DNA from: Papiliotrema nemorosa
Taxonomy: Eukaryota > Basidiomycota > Tremellomycetes > Tremellales > Rhynchogastremaceae
DNA: 64,000 nt
Direction of reading: 5' to 3'
NCBI GenBank assembly: GCA_032158125.1
Contig: JASKOT010000030.1
Location: 149,417-213,416 of the forward strand
Part shown: one piece after another, positions 1 to 12,850 of the stretch
Layout of the letters: each line of letters starts with the position of its first letter
Position numbering within the stretch: position 1 is the stretch's first letter
Notes under the pieces: generated by a model
The model's input: the letters and a program-made list of their open reading frames with translations, nothing else
Database searches by the model: none
What the model was told of the DNA's origin: nothing
Made by a program: the position numbers and the translations under genes

Positions 1-1490
1 ATCTTGAGCCCATTCGCCGAGTTTTGTAGTCTACCGAGAGAATATGCTCGAACCCTTCCTGGGCGATGATGCGATCGATGATCTGGCTGTCAGCTGCAGC
101 CACGTTGTCCTGAGAGTTGACTCGCCTTAGAGCAGTACAGCGTAAGAGCTTTGTTCTCTTCACGAAGTGTCTTCATCTCTGCGCGAAGTGCTTCTATCAG
201 TCATGGTCAATACCAGCGACTCACCTTCAGTTGTATCATCTTTCTGTGAGATTGGTGTGTCCTTGTCGTCTAAACTGACATCGGCTCTTCCTAGTTCTGC
301 TGCCAGATCAATACCTACACCGGGGGTGGGCTGATCTTTTGATTTGCTGGTCTTCGGCCTGCTCCTTGTCGGCGGTTTTAAGTGAATACCATCAGGGGAA
401 CGGGACAGGGCTTTCGAACCATCCAAATCCCGTATGAACCCCTGGTCATCTTCCAGTATCGGACTCTGCGCTTCCAGATCCGAATGTAGCTCATCCATCT
501 CCAACTCCTCATCCAGCACATCCAACTGACCCGGCCCTGTTTCCGCTATTCGCAGGACATCCTCGCGATATCCCAACAGTCCCCCTTCTCTGACTTTCCC
601 ACTGAGTGTTCTCTCCCGAAGCAAGAATTCCCAACCTTCATTCTCTTCCTGCAGAGTAGCATTTGTCGCTCGCAGATCGTGTACCTCCTTCGTCAGAGTA
701 TTCAACTGTGCCAAGAGCGTCGAATGTGATACGTTCAGTGTCGACAATTCCTCCTGCATATCCGAAAGAGTGCGTTGATCGGCAATCGAGGGTTGAGCCG
801 GCCGAGCGGAGAGTAGAGCTCGTATACGCTGCTGCAGGTGAGCTTCTTGAGCTTGTAGGGCTTGACGTTCTGCATCGAAAGATCGCTCCTGATGATCAGC
901 ACGAGCATAGAGCACAGGAAGATGTAGAGGACAGACCTGTTCTAAAGCCCTTTTCGCACATACTCGAGCTGTTCTTTCCGCTTCATTGACACGACCACGA
1001 AGCCTTTCCAGGAGCTCGTCGCGGCCTTCTAGGTCTGCTTCGAGCCGAGTCTATCCGTGAGCGTCTGCATGATACATAATAGGTCGAGAGCCAGACCAAC
1101 CTGTTCATTGAGGGAATCATTCAATCGATTCTGCAGCAGCTGCAAACCAGCTTCAGCGGCGGTCTTGTCAACCTGCAATGAAGACGACGAGGCCTCTAGC
1201 TGCTCAAGCTGGCTTCTATACTAGATGTGAGTATTCCTCCACGAGACGATACCTACTAAATCCTGTTCTTCCCATACTGCTCTCAGTGCATTGCGCAGAT
1301 CTTCCGCGTCAGCCCGCTGCAGTTCGTCTTCACTTCTCTCCCGTAGTCCACCTAGAACGCCAACAACTCGCTCCGCGTGATTTGTCCTCTCCAGCGAAGG
1401 GGAAGGAGAAATACTCGAGTATCGTTTGACCCGCGATGGAGCGGGTGGTCGTAGAGCCGGAGAGGCAGTATCGTCCAGAGCGAGTGACAT
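1..1490 (-). CDS. Coiled-coil protein, partial at left edge
   Basis: A spliced gene reads leftward from an ATG at 1490 and runs off the window. Exon 1 encodes a Ser/Pro/Arg-rich start (MSLALDDTASPALRPPAPSR) followed by helical sequence. Later exons at about 1205-1100, 1050-925 and 915-160 encode heptad-rich, Leu/Gln/Glu-rich helices, then an acidic low-complexity tail with basic Pro/Ser/Lys patches. A conserved-looking core, EENEGWEFLLRERTLSG, lies near 640-590. I do not recognise the family. The coiled coil suggests a scaffold or cytoskeletal adaptor, but this is inference. The true C-terminus is outside the window, so length cannot be compared. Confidence 0.6.
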
Positions 1491-1952
1491 CTTGAGGCGA
1501 CCGTCAAGCAGAAGCAGAAGAAGCTAGATAGTCAAGTTGTGGTTGTCAGCTACACATGAACGATGTAAATCAAGATGATGGTTTGGAAGCTGTTGTGTGC
1601 GGGGTTGATGTGTTTCATCACTCCAAAGGGGTCACCCCGTCGACTTCTATCCGAGCGGGTGAAGCCCTTGAACTAGACCATGATCAGGCCGAGGCGTTGA
1701 CAAAGTGCTGCATATCGGGATGGTTGCTTCATACGGAGCCGAACAGGAAGGGAATCGATGCATTAGGCGATCCAGTACGTGACGAAGCAAAAGAGACGAG
1801 GAGCATGGGAACGCACGCGTCTCTTTGTATCACTCCATTCAGATGAATGCTGCTTCCAAGTGGACAGCTTGCTCTCCGAGTGAGTCGGGACTACTTGAGA
1901 CCATATTTGCATGCTCGGGTACTATACAACACAACAGAACCATCCGAATTCA
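1491..1952. other. Intergenic region, coiled-coil gene / MED6
   Basis: This holds the upstream region of the coiled-coil gene, whose ATG is at 1490, and the 3' end of MED6, whose stop is at 1953. Short open frames occur here but none shows codon pattern, splice structure or similarity that I can support. Confidence 0.5.
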
Positions 1953-3068
1953 TTACGGCCCATAATGCAGATTCGTCAACGGCGAAGAGGCGGGAACTGC
2001 GCCAGGGGTCCTGGGACCCAACATCCTGAATGCAGGTGTACCAGCTGTGCTGGTGGCTCTATCGCGCTGCGATGGAGCAGCTGAGGCACTCCTAATCGTT
2101 CTTGGTGCTCCAGGTATTGCTGAGTGAGCGCTTGTCACGCCCATAATCTCCTCTTCAATTTTCTTCAGCTCGTCGTGCGGTTCTATACGGGATGCGGGTT
2201 TCTGTGCTAGAGCCGATAGCTCGGCAATAGAGCTTCGGGTGGATTGAAGAGCATTGAGAAGGGCAAAATTGGGCAGCGATGACTGCTGTGTGACTGCAGC
2301 AGCCGAAGGATCTGTTTCGACCGAGTCGTCTGCTTTGTCCGCGTTTTGAACGTCGGCCGGGACGTCTGGCGGGAGTGAACGCCAAACAGGGTGAGCTCTG
2401 GGATTGGAAGGTGGATGAGTGGCAGCGAGAGAACTGAAAGCTGTGGAAATGAGATGTGAAGCGTTTTTCTGCAAAGTCAGTCGACACTATTGGAAGAGAT
2501 GAGTTGAAGACGTACCAGTCTAGTTGCCATGGTGTCATACACATTCGGTGCAGGATAGATCTTGCCTTCTAAAATGAACCAAATGCCCGTCACGTTATTC
2601 CTCGAGCCCTTGTCGGTGATCTCTCGCCTATGGATGACGAACATGTCTGGTGGAAGCGTATGGGCCGGGACGTATTCAAATCCGCTAACATAACGGGGCA
2701 ACTCGCTCATGGGTCAGCCTCGAGTCGCTTCATGAGAGCGCAAGAAGCTCACAATTGAGCTTTTGCATAGCCATAGAATGGGTCAGTGACCATACGTTGC
2801 ACTCGGAGGTTGTTGTTGTTCGATAATGGGTCGAAGAAGGGGGATAGGGCAAAGTAGTCCATCCTGCCCAGTCAACCTGGTTCAAGGATGCCGACCATCA
2901 CCGGACGCGGTCAAGTCAAAACTCACGCCTCTTCGGGAGTCGACAGCGTCCTGGTAGGAAGTGCCTGATGTTTAGCTGTAGCTCGATGACTACCGAGTGA
3001 CACACATAAATCCATTCCGGTGAATACCAGTGGATGTGAGCCAAATCCACCTCCGGTTCAGCAGACAT
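1953..3068 (-). CDS. MED6: Mediator complex subunit 6
   Basis: This is a head-module subunit of Mediator, which links activators to RNA polymerase II in the nucleus. Exon 1 starts MSAEPEVDLAHIHWYSPEWI. After an intron comes the family signature MDYFALSPFFDPLSNNNNLR, then a segment reading like DPFYGYAKAQL, then FILEGKIYPAPNVYDTMATRL. These match the order of MED6 motifs (YFSLSPFYD..SNN, then the conserved IY.APD/NVY block). A 47-nt intron (2469-2515, GTACGT to CTTTGCAG) joins DTMATRL to KNASHLISTAF. The C-terminal third is Ala/Ser/Pro-rich and poorly conserved, as is usual for fungi. Confidence 0.9.
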
Positions 3069-3497
3069 GGTCGCGGTTGCGCTCAGTGAGCCCGAATCAT
3101 GAACACAGAGCTCTTGAAGGCAGGAACTATGTCGAAAGATGCGAGCTACGGCGAGAAGACGAGTTGTGTTGAAGGAGTCGATGTAGTTGGCAGCAACTGT
3201 TTGGACGACCACAGTGATCTACCTCCACCTCGGGCCATTCCACCAGACTACGAGTAGCAAAGAAAGTGTAACTGCTTTGACATATCCACCGATGGGATCC
3301 GTGGAAGCGTCCACGAGTAAAGAGTGCGCACAAAAGGCTGCAGCGAGGAAAGCAATACATGGTTGAAAGAGGGCTTGGCCAAAATCCGAGAAACCCCTCA
3401 CGAAACTAGCGTCACGAAATTCCTCCAAACCCCTGCACTTGTCCATCCTCCTTTCAGCAGAAATGAACCAAGCGCATTCCCAGAGAAATAACCCTCT
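3069..3497. other. Intergenic region with one weak open frame
   Basis: This lies between the MED6 start and the ubiquitin-L40 stop and should contain the MED6 promoter and the RPL40 3' UTR. A 75-codon minus-strand frame (3446-3219) has two hydrophobic stretches and could encode a small membrane protein. It starts only 52 nt past the RPL40 stop, I find no convincing splicing, and I recognise no family, so I do not call it a gene. Confidence 0.4.
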
Positions 3498-4320
<823 letters not shown>

Positions 4321-4690
4321 TGTCTATACAGATGTGGTCAGTATGGTCGAATGGAGAAAAGGAAGATGTGAACGCACTGCCGAGTGTCGTTAAGGTAGGT
4401 GTCGACGGCGTACAACCAATTCGACCAAATGTAGTGCAACACAGGCGAGGAAGGAGGGGGGAGGCAACGGGGCGGCGAGTGCCATCCCCAGCGGAGTTTC
4501 ACGGCGTTTCGACCATTTTGGATCCGCCAACTCGGTGGAGACCAGAGTGGCACTTTTGCCACCTGTTGCCTCTTCGCCCTTGTGATATCAGGCTTGCACA
4601 AGTGTACACATTAATGCATATAGCAAGATTATAGATACCGATACTATCGAGACACGTACAGAACACTGAGTTTGATGTCCGAGAGCGGTA
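4321..4690. other. Promoter region of RPL40 and 3' end of SVF1
   Basis: About 370 bases lie between the RPL40 start codon (4320) and the SVF1 stop (4691). The region is not coding by any evidence I can see. Both flanking genes are on the minus strand, so it should hold the RPL40 promoter and 5' UTR and the SVF1 terminator. I see no specific element I can name. Confidence 0.5.
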
Positions 4691-6326
4691 TTATTCTGAG
4701 ACGAAAGAAGCCTCGTTGAAAAGCCATCCCTTGACAGGTACCGTCTCGCCATCAAGCTCCACCTGTAGCGTGGCCTGGTTGTGGTACTTTCGGTCAGCGA
4801 TTGATCACACCTGAATTTGGGGTCGATTACCTGATAGATGTAAGGCTTTGTCCCGGTGACCGCAGCCAGACCTTTCCTGATGACATATGGAATCTCTGCC
4901 AAAACATCGACCTTTTCGATGAGACCTCCCTCTCCTACAGTAGCACCGAGGTGGTCGACCGTCACAGTTGCGCTTAGGGCACCATCTGAGTCTCGTCGAC
5001 TACCAGACCATCTGAACTCGATACCACTTGGCACCTGGTAGCCTGTGGCCGAGTCCTTGACGGGTGTAATGTGTCGAGCCGAGGAGATGTCTGATGACTC
5101 CAGACCGGTCTTGGGAAATGTAGCCGACGAATTGACCGATGTCTGTCCGACGGCTATGACTGGGACCGGATTCTTGCTGGAGATGTACACAGTACCCAGA
5201 TTGACCTTTGTTCGACCAGACTTGGCTCCTTGAGGTCCGTAAGCATCCTGTTATTAGTAAAATCCTTGTATGGGCGGTATGGGCTTACGGTGGTCTCGAG
5301 CTCCATCTGGATAGCTCGCACTTCGCCAAGCTTGCTCTCCTCGCTGCTTCCACCAGTTGTGAAAAAGGCAAAGTTCCACCTGGTAGCGATCTAGAAGGTC
5401 AGAGATTCACATTCCGTGCAAGTCGACTGACCGAATCGGGTCGCATGCCTTGAATGGCATAGACGAACATTCCGTTACCCTTCAAGTCGATGACTTGGCC
5501 ATCAATCATCAATGAACCAGAAGTCTCAGCAATGGGATGGAAGCAGCTGACCCATCAACACACAGCTCTATCAGAACCCCGAGGCGATGTGACTCACTGT
5601 ACGACGAGGCCGTCGCGTTTGCCATCTTCCTTCTCTTTGCCGAAAGTAGAGAATCCAGCACCTGGGCCTTCTCCGAACTTGAATCCAGGACTATTGGCGG
5701 GTCGCTCAAACTTGATGGAGATTTGAGCACTCTTGTCGAGGTTGGCAGTGATCGAATATGTTTCGGCACCCGTAGCGGATCCCTCATTTTTGATCTCCTG
5801 AGAATCTTCAGCTTTGATCTTTCGTATGATGGACACGCACGAATTGGTCGGACTTGGATGATCGGCCGTTTGGCTTGAAGTTGGAGGCATTGAGAGATCT
5901 CCATGTGGTTTTCTTGGTCTTCGGATTGTACAATTTGAACGTTAATTGCGTTGTAGCAGGAACTAGGAATACACTGGATGTCAGCTCTGACACCGATGCT
6001 TCTTGTGCAGTCGGACTTACCCAAGGTACGACCAGATCACTTGACACATGAGAAGCGAGCCATCTTCGAGGACGGTGTACCAGGTATTGGTCTCGGTTTG
6101 GAAACCGCGGTTGGTCACGCATTTCCACTGAGAGATTAGTCTATAGCTTGTTGTAGCACTTGGACCCCCACACACCTCTGTATCCTTGTCTTCGAGCGCA
6201 CCATATCCCTTGTAGTAGGTAGTGACTGGGTAGAAGTTTTGCACCGGAGCGCTATCTGACTTGGAGCTATAGGTGTCAGGGTTGAAGATCTTCGGGAAGC
6301 ATGTCCTCGTACCTGAACCATGACAT
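4691..6326 (-). CDS. SVF1: Svf1-family survival factor, lipocalin-like
   Basis: Svf1 proteins are cytosolic/Golgi-associated lipid-binding factors needed for survival under oxidative stress and for ceramide delivery in yeast. Exon 1 is MSWF plus a split codon, joined to SSKSDSAPVQNFYPVTTYY. The next blocks are TEWKCVTNRGFQTETNTWYT, LEDGSLLMCQVIWSYLG, LTFKLYNPKTKKTTWRSLN, an EIKNEG/YSITANLDKSAQ segment, and near the C-terminus the diagnostic GGLIEKVDVLAEIPYVIRKG followed by GTKPYIYQ. The protein ends ASFVSE at 4691. Order and motifs match the whole family, so the gene looks intact across at least six exons. The start was chosen because MSWF plus the following exon restores the family N-terminus. 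Confidence 0.9.
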
Positions 6327-6615
6327 TCTGGCTGCCTGCTACCAATGAGATTTATGTCAAGTGTAATGTATGGAGAGGGAGTCAAGTGAAGAGCACTTGG
6401 TCTCAACGCGGTCGATCTTGTCGATGACGAATGCTGCCGGGTGGGTGGCGAATTCTGCGGCGCTTTGTTTAACCCGAATCAAGTAGAGTACCACAGATGA
6501 CAAGGTTGCAGCACCTGCATCAGTGGAAATCCACAAACATTCGTGATCTATCGATAGGGGGGCAGAGAGTACTCTGCGTACAACAAGAACGTGCATGTCA
6601 TGATAAAAGGAGTCA

Positions 6616-7585
6616 TTATACTTTCGGCTTTACGTCTCGTTCTTCCCATCGTCCTTCCTCTTCACCTCGCCGTCGTTCACTTTCGTGGTGTCGCCTCTCG
6701 CGTCTCGGAGACCTGCTTCGTTCTCGCTTTATCGGTGTGCGCGATTTGGACCTGTCTCTATGTCGAAGCGAACGGTAGTCGTCCTCGTAAGACTTGTCTC
6801 GATCCTTGCGTGCTTTGTCACGCTCATCGTTGTCATCGTACCTCCTCAATCGGTTCTCATCACGATGGCGATCTCGTTTTCTGTCTCGCTCGTCTTCCCT
6901 GGAGTCATCTCCATGTCGACTCGTCCTTCTAGCACGCCTGTCACGCTCGTAATCGGATTCATCGTCGTCGTCGTAGCGTCCATGCCTTTTACCCGAGCGT
7001 CCGCTATCCCTGTTCCGATATTTCTCGTCTCTCTTGGCTTCTCGTTGAGCTCGAATGGCAGCCCTTTCAGCTTTGCGAACTCTGGACATGAGTTGGGCTT
7101 TACGTCTACTAAGAAACACTCACGCCTTTTCACGCCTTCTTTCTTCCTTATCTGCCTCTTCATCCTTCTCTGCCTTGACATTGATGGCATTTGCACCTGT
7201 ACCTGCTCCGTCGCCATCTTCGTCTTTCGTGGGACGCTTGTGACCGAGAGCCACAGCCAGAGCCTCCTCCTCGGCTTCCTTCAGCTTTCGTATTTCCTCT
7301 CGTCTTTGCCTTGCTTCCTCCTCGTGTGATTGCTTGACTTCACGAGAATACCAATGAATGTCTTGGTTCTTTTGCCATCTCCCTTGAGGCGCGTTAACCG
7401 TGGACCCGAGGTAATTCTCTGTGAGTCAGCTAAGTATCACAATGCGGACAGAAGTTACCTCGATGCTTGTCGTCTACAATTGCAGACCACCTAAAGTCTC
7501 CTTGACCACCTCGATTCCCTGTCGTCAGATACTACCCAATGCTACGCTTCATCCGCTTACCTTCTCTGATGGGCCCATCGTACAT
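6616..7585 (-). CDS. MMTAG2-type nuclear protein (kinase phosphorylation domain)
   Basis: The N-terminus reads MYDGPIREG, then after introns RGGQGDFRWS, DDKHRENYLGSTVNAPQGRW and DIHWYSRE. This is the conserved block of the multiple myeloma tumour-associated protein 2 (MMtag) family. A long charged coiled segment (EEARQRREEIRKLKEAEEEA) follows. The C-terminal half is an extreme Arg/Asp/Glu/Ser-rich tail with RSRSPRRERR-like repeats, resembling RS domains of splicing-linked proteins. Family members are nuclear and of poorly known function; a link to RNA processing is inference from the RS-like tail. The low-complexity tail produces a long open frame on the opposite strand, which is a shadow. 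Confidence 0.85.
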
Positions 7586-7993
7586 GGTGACTTGATTCAC
7601 ATAGACGAGATGGATACAGTACTCATAGCTATATGATGCATTGAGCGGAATCAAATCATCACCACTGTCAGTCACTCTGTCGCCACACCGGGCCCAAACA
7701 CCGCTCCTCGTCGCCCCCCCCCCCCCTCCCTTCGCATCTAGCCGGGTCTCCTACACAGACAACCCCCCCTTGTCGCACCTCCTCATCATCATCAACAGCT
7801 TTACATCCATCGTACCGCTCACAGGAGTAGGTCTACAAAGCATCACGGCGAGAGATCCGACCATACCCAATCGTCCCCGGACTCTAGGATCTCGCGCGAG
7901 TCATCTCACACCTATACCTTGCTCCTCCTTTATCCTTCGACCTTGAGCCCGTCTTCCAAACCTGGTTACTCCATTGTGATCTAGCTTCCAATC
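7586..7993 (+). promoter_or_regulatory. Divergent promoter region, MMTAG2-type gene / VAC8
   Basis: These 408 bases separate two divergently oriented start codons and must contain both 5' ends. The region is C-rich on the + strand, with pyrimidine-rich stretches near 7700-7760 typical of fungal transcription-start zones upstream of VAC8. No specific factor site is claimed. Confidence 0.5.
7714..7726. repeat. Poly-C homopolymer (13 C)
   Basis: A run of 13 cytosines followed by TCCC lies in the VAC8 upstream region. Such tracts are length-unstable and hard to sequence, so the exact count is uncertain. Confidence 0.8.
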
Positions 7994-10121
7994 ATGGGTG
8001 CTGCTTGCTCAAGCTGCTGTTAGTCTAGATCCGCCACAACAAAGTATGGCGCTGACGATCAGGCGGCGCGAGGCGGAAGAACGCGTACGAGCCATTATTA
8101 TTGGAGAACGAACGTGAGGCCGTAGCGGACCTGCTTCAATATCTCGAGAGTGAGACATCCGCTTCTATCGCCTCTAAAGGTTCTAACGATAGACCGGAGC
8201 AACACCAACTTCTTCACTGGATCGCCCCTTGCCGCCTTGACCACTCTCTCCTTCTCTGACAATGTTGACCTACAACGATCCGCCGCGCTCGCATTCGCGG
8301 AGATTACCGAAAAAGAAGTAAGGGAGGTGGGAAGGGATACTCTCGACCCCGTATTGTACCTGTTGACCAGTCACGATCACGAAGTACAACGTGCTGCTAG
8401 TGCTGCTTTGGGCAACTTGGCTGTGAATGGTGAGTTTGGTCCTGGCAGAACGCGCTAATGTTCAGCGGAGAACAAGCTTCTCATCGTGTCTCTCGGTGGC
8501 CTGGAGCCTCTGATCCGCCAAATGCTTAGTCCAAATGTAGAGGTCCAGTGCAACGCCGTCGGATGCGTGACCAATCTCGCGACTCATGGTGAGCTTTCGC
8601 ACCACAAGTCACCATCGATTAACATTCAGATGAGAACAAGACCCAGATTGCCAAGTCTGGCGCTCTCGTACCTCTTACTCGACTAGCCAAATCGAAAGAC
8701 ATGCGAGTCCAGCGTAACGCGACAGGGGCATTATTGAACATGACTCACTCGGATGAGAACCGACAACAATTGGTCAATGCCGGTGCCATTCCAGTCCTAG
8801 TCAGCCTGCTCAACTCGCCGGACACAGATGTCCAGTATTACTGCACGACGGCTTTGAGCAACATTGCTGTTGATGGTGAGGCGTCGCCGCGACTTGGGGC
8901 TGACTGTCAGCCAACAACCGAAAGAAGCTTGCGTCTACGGAACCAAAATTGGTACAGAGCCTGGTCGCTCTCATGGACAGTCAAAGCTTAAAGGTGCAAT
9001 GTCAAGCTGCCCTGGCCTTGCGAAATCTCGCCAGCGATGGTAGGTCGCCTTTGAGAATGCCAGGATCATCCCTGAGAGCAGAAAAATACCAGCTCGAAAT
9101 AGTCAAAGCAGAGGGGTTGAAACCCCTCCTCCGCCTCTTACACTCCTCTTACCTTCCCCTCATCCTCTCTGCCGCGGCTTGTGTTCGGAACGTATCGATC
9201 CATCCCGCGAACGAGTCACCCATCATTGACTCTGGCTTCTTGCAGCCGCTCATCGAATTGCTCTCCTTTGACGAAAACGAAGAGGTTCAATGCCACGCTA
9301 TCTCGACGCTTCGAAATCTTGCAGCAAGCAGTGAGAGGAACAAGGGTGCGATTGTCGAGGCAGGAGCTGTCGAGCGGATCAAGGAGCTGGTGCTGCAAGT
9401 CCCATTGACGGTTCAGAGCGAGATGACGGCATGTGTAGCAGTCCTGGCGCTTAGTGGTGGGTCCATGCCGCTCTCAGTACGTTTGCTGATGTCAGACGAC
9501 CTGAAACCTCAACTGTTGGAAATGGGCATTTGCGAGGTCTTGATTCCCCTCACGAATTCTCCGAGTGTAGAGGTTCAAGGCAACTCGGCTGCCGCTCTTG
9601 GAAACCTGTCCTCAAAAGCCGCCGAGGATTATGCACCTTTCAACGCTGTATGGAACAAGCCTGATGGAGGATTGCACGCATACCTGGTCAGATTTTTGGG
9701 AAGTGCAGATATCACATTCCAGCACATTGCCGTTTGGGTAGGTCAGCTGTCAGGGCATCGCTCATCCCAGACCATAGTGCAATTGCTTGAAGCCGAGGAT
9801 GACCAGTTGACCAACAATATTCGATCTTCACCGATCTTGATCTCGTCCATTCGACAACTCGCTTCCTCGCCTCCGCCTTCTCGTGCTGCCGGCGGGCGCC
9901 ACGAAGGCTCTGATGACGAGTACGAGGATGATGTAGACCCTGATGGAGAGGGCGAGATTGCGGGTTTGGCGAGGAGGATTCTCGACCTGACAGAAGATGG
10001 TCAAGGTCCCGAGTCCAGGTTCACTAATCGATCGGAAAGAGAAGAGCAAGTAGGGAGTCAGGGATCAGACACAGCTGCTCTGCGAGCAAGCGTACACAGG
10101 GCGTTGAGCGGGGGTCATTAA
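7994..10121 (+). CDS. VAC8: Vacuolar armadillo-repeat protein Vac8
   Basis: Vac8 is a lipid-anchored vacuole membrane scaffold for vacuole inheritance, nucleus-vacuole contacts and autophagy (Cvt pathway). The start MGAACSSCC has Gly2 for N-myristoylation and nearby cysteines for palmitoylation, as in known Vac8. Exon 2 gives [20 protein letters not shown], and the rest is armadillo repeats, for example [47 protein letters not shown] and [16 protein letters not shown]. At least seven introns interrupt the repeats. The C-terminus is acidic and disordered ([20 protein letters not shown]). The gene appears intact. Confidence 0.95.
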
Positions 10122-10469
10122 CGAATGAAGGATACGAAAAGCTGTATGGCGCGAGATTGGAATGGTCTGCTCTGCTTTGTAAATATCATGCATGTTTCAC
10201 GAATCCGAGGCAGGCTGAGCGACGGACGGTGTGAAGCCGCGTCACATTTTGCCCATGCTGCTCAGGAACAGAGGGTTTGGAAACGCACGAAGCGGTAGTC
10301 GAGGCAACGGATGAGATTGCTCTTGATATCATCATCCTTTGCGTCTGATCATCCGACGCACATTCCAACCTAGCTGTCTTCATCTACCTCGTCGCGTTCA
10401 CCATTTGCGAGTAGTGAGCTATCACCAATTTTGATATCGCTTCTTCGACGCGTCTTGATTCTTCCTTCA
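10122..10469. other. Intergenic region, VAC8 / chromodomain gene
   Basis: This holds the VAC8 3' UTR and the promoter of the downstream chromodomain gene, which is in the same orientation. Minus-strand open frames here have no support. Confidence 0.5.
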
Positions 10470-11547
10470 ATGCTCGCCCCGTGGAAGAAACGCAAGTCGG
10501 CTTCGCACACGGCTCCTTCACCCGTTGCAAGCTCCTCGAAAACACCCTCGGATTCTGGACGACCAAAGAAGGTGAGCTCATAAGGGGTCGGTCTGAAGTC
10601 AGACTAAGAGGTAGAAGGTCAAACGTCAACCGGTGGAAGATGACGGGATTTACATTGTCGAGACCATCATGGCTCGGTCATTATATCGTGGATGGGGACC
10701 AAATGGATTACTAGAGTACCAATACCTCATTCGATGGGAGGGATATGGTCCAGAGGACGATACATGGGAAATGCGAAGTACGCTCATGGATGGCTCTGCT
10801 TCTCTCGTCACGGAATTCGATGCTCTAGGTGAGCTCGTTATTGCAGTTTTCTGGCTGACGGTAGAACACCCTTTCACCATACTGAAATCACAGGGACTGA
10901 GTCCGAGAAAGTATCTGGTGGAATTTGGACATGGACCCCCAGACTATGAACGTTCGCCATTGGCACAGCAACTCTGGCAGACGGTAGCTCAGCTCAAGGC
11001 GAGGCAGTTCCTATTGCCAGGTACCATCGACCGAATCGTCAAGAGTTTTCACCAGGGGCAACATAGCGTCGCTATCCCTTCGCCCAAGAAGACCCCAATA
11101 TCACCACGTCGACCTCTAAAGGCTCCCAAGAAAGCAGAACGTGAGTTGCTAGACCCCTCTCGCCTCAAGGACCCGCCTGACTGATCCCAAGCGGAGCTAT
11201 TTCTGGTGGAGATTCTCCAACAATCCTACCGAAGAATGAAAAGTGCGACTCAAAAATCCTTATATTGGCGTATACGCGTTCAGAGAGGGAACGAGTATCT
11301 CGAAGAGTGGGTCAAAAAGGCATGGTGTGTCAGTAAATTTGGGAAGCAAGCCACCGATCTGGCTGTGAAAAGATTCCAAGGGTTTGTAGAGCACAAGGAG
11401 CAGTCGCGTGAGTCAAAGACGTGATTGATGTGACGTTTCTGTGCTGACGGAGTAGCTCCAGTATTGAGCGAATACGAGGTGGAGCGGTTGAAGAATATCG
11501 AGAAGAACCGTGAGATGATGAAGGAGCTGGGGCTTGGGCTGCAATAA
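10470..11547 (+). CDS. Chromodomain protein
   Basis: The start is MLAPWKKRKSASHTAPSPVA, a basic disordered head. An intron joins RPKK to VKRQPVEDDGIYIVETI, opening a chromodomain: IYIVETIMARSLYRGWGPNG, LEYQYLIRWEGYGPEDDTWE. The aromatic cage positions (Y/W...W) that read methyl-lysine are present. A central region of about 130 residues has no recognised domain. The C-terminus has a helical stretch ending EYEVERLKNIEKNREMMKEL, a pattern that recalls the Y/E-x-x-R-x-x-NI-x-x-N motif of chromatin proteins such as WDR76. There is no SET or chromoshadow domain, so this is a reader rather than a writer. The likely role is binding methylated histone H3; which mark is unknown. Confidence 0.85.
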
Positions 11548-11944
11548 AGGCGTAAAGAGGTCGGCAAGCAGAGAGTGCACGAGAATGAAGCTTGCCTGAA
11601 GTGCATGATTGTTGTATCGTTATCCGCCATTGTTGCAAGAGATGCAAAGTGTGCCACACCTGTCAATCCTCGCTAAAACGCCGAGGCGGGGAAACTCGAC
11701 GAGGCGAAGGGAGAGAGAAGAGGGGGGTGGGATATTTTTTTTTGATTCCGCTATTTCCAGCTTGTACCCCAATCCCTACCGCGACGCTCAACATTTTTCG
11801 GTTTTGCCCCCTTCTACAGTCTCTACTCCATCCTTCCTTTCTCAAAAGGCTTCATCCTACAGGTCGGTATACGACGCATGTGTCTTGTGTAGGAGCTCAT
11901 CGTGTAGCCACTCTTCCTAAAAACACCAAAAAAAATCAGTCACA
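11548..11944 (+). promoter_or_regulatory. Promoter and 5' UTR of SSB-type HSP70
   Basis: The region contains a T-run (near 11732-11742) and pyrimidine-rich tracts just before the start (about 11800-11850), followed by an A-rich stretch immediately upstream of the ATG (ACACCAAAAAAAATCAGTCACA). These are features common in strongly expressed fungal genes. The extent of the 5' UTR is not determined. Confidence 0.5.
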
Positions 11945-12157
11945 ATGTCTTCTGAGGACGTCTACGAGGGTGCCATCGGTATCGGTACGTCTGAAAATCT
12001 TCAATCTCAAAGGAGTCTAGGAGTCTGACAGGTAGATCTTGGTACCACCTACTCTTGTGTCGGTGTTTGGGCCAACGACCGAGTTGAGGTGCGTGAAGAG
12101 CAAAATTTGAGAGGAGACTCCGGTGCTCATTTTTAGATCATCGCCAACGACCAAGGA

Positions 12158-12201
<44 letters not shown>

Positions 12202-12258
12202 ATTGATTGGTGATGGTGTGTCAGATCCCCATTTGGTATGAGAATCTCGCTCATTTGT

Positions 12259-12290
<32 letters not shown>

Positions 12291-12588
12291 GAAACACCGT
12301 TTTCGACGCTAAGCGATTGATCGGTCGAAGATTCGACGATGCCGATGTCAAGAAGGACATCAAGCACTGGCCTTTCGCCGTTGTTGACAAGGACGGTTCT
12401 CCTTTCGTTGAGGTTGACTACCTCGGCGAGCGAAAGACTTTCTCTCCCCAAGAGATCTCCTCAATGGTCCTTACCAAGATGAAGGAGATCTCCGAGGCTA
12501 AGCTCGGCAAGACTGTCAAGAAGGCCGTCGTCACGTATGTCAAAACCTGAAAATCGAAGTCAGACGGCTAATTCTCAGTGTCCCCGCT

Positions 12589-12626
<38 letters not shown>

Positions 12627-12813
12627 TGGTACGATCGCCGGTCTTGAGGTTCTCCGAATCATCAACGAGCCTACCGCCGCCGCCATTGCTTACGGTTTGG
12701 ACGAGAAGTCCAAGGAGGAGCGAAACGTTTTGATCTTCGATCTCGGAGGAGGAACGTTCGATGTCTCCCTCTTGACCATCCAAGGAAAGGTCTTCTCGGT
12801 CAAGGCTACTGCC

Positions 12814-12850
<37 letters not shown>

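Noticed and set aside
1556..1846. 96-codon + strand frame
   Set aside because: Lies in the short interval between two minus-strand genes, with no recognisable domain.
3219..3446. 75-codon minus-strand frame with two hydrophobic stretches
   Set aside because: Sits 52 bases after the RPL40 stop, has no clear splice continuation, runs into MED6 upstream sequence, and matches no family I know. Kept only as a remark.
6685..7329. 214-codon + strand hydrophobic open frame
   Set aside because: Antisense of the Arg/Asp-rich tail of the MMTAG2-type gene; the apparent membrane helices come from complementing RS/RD codons.
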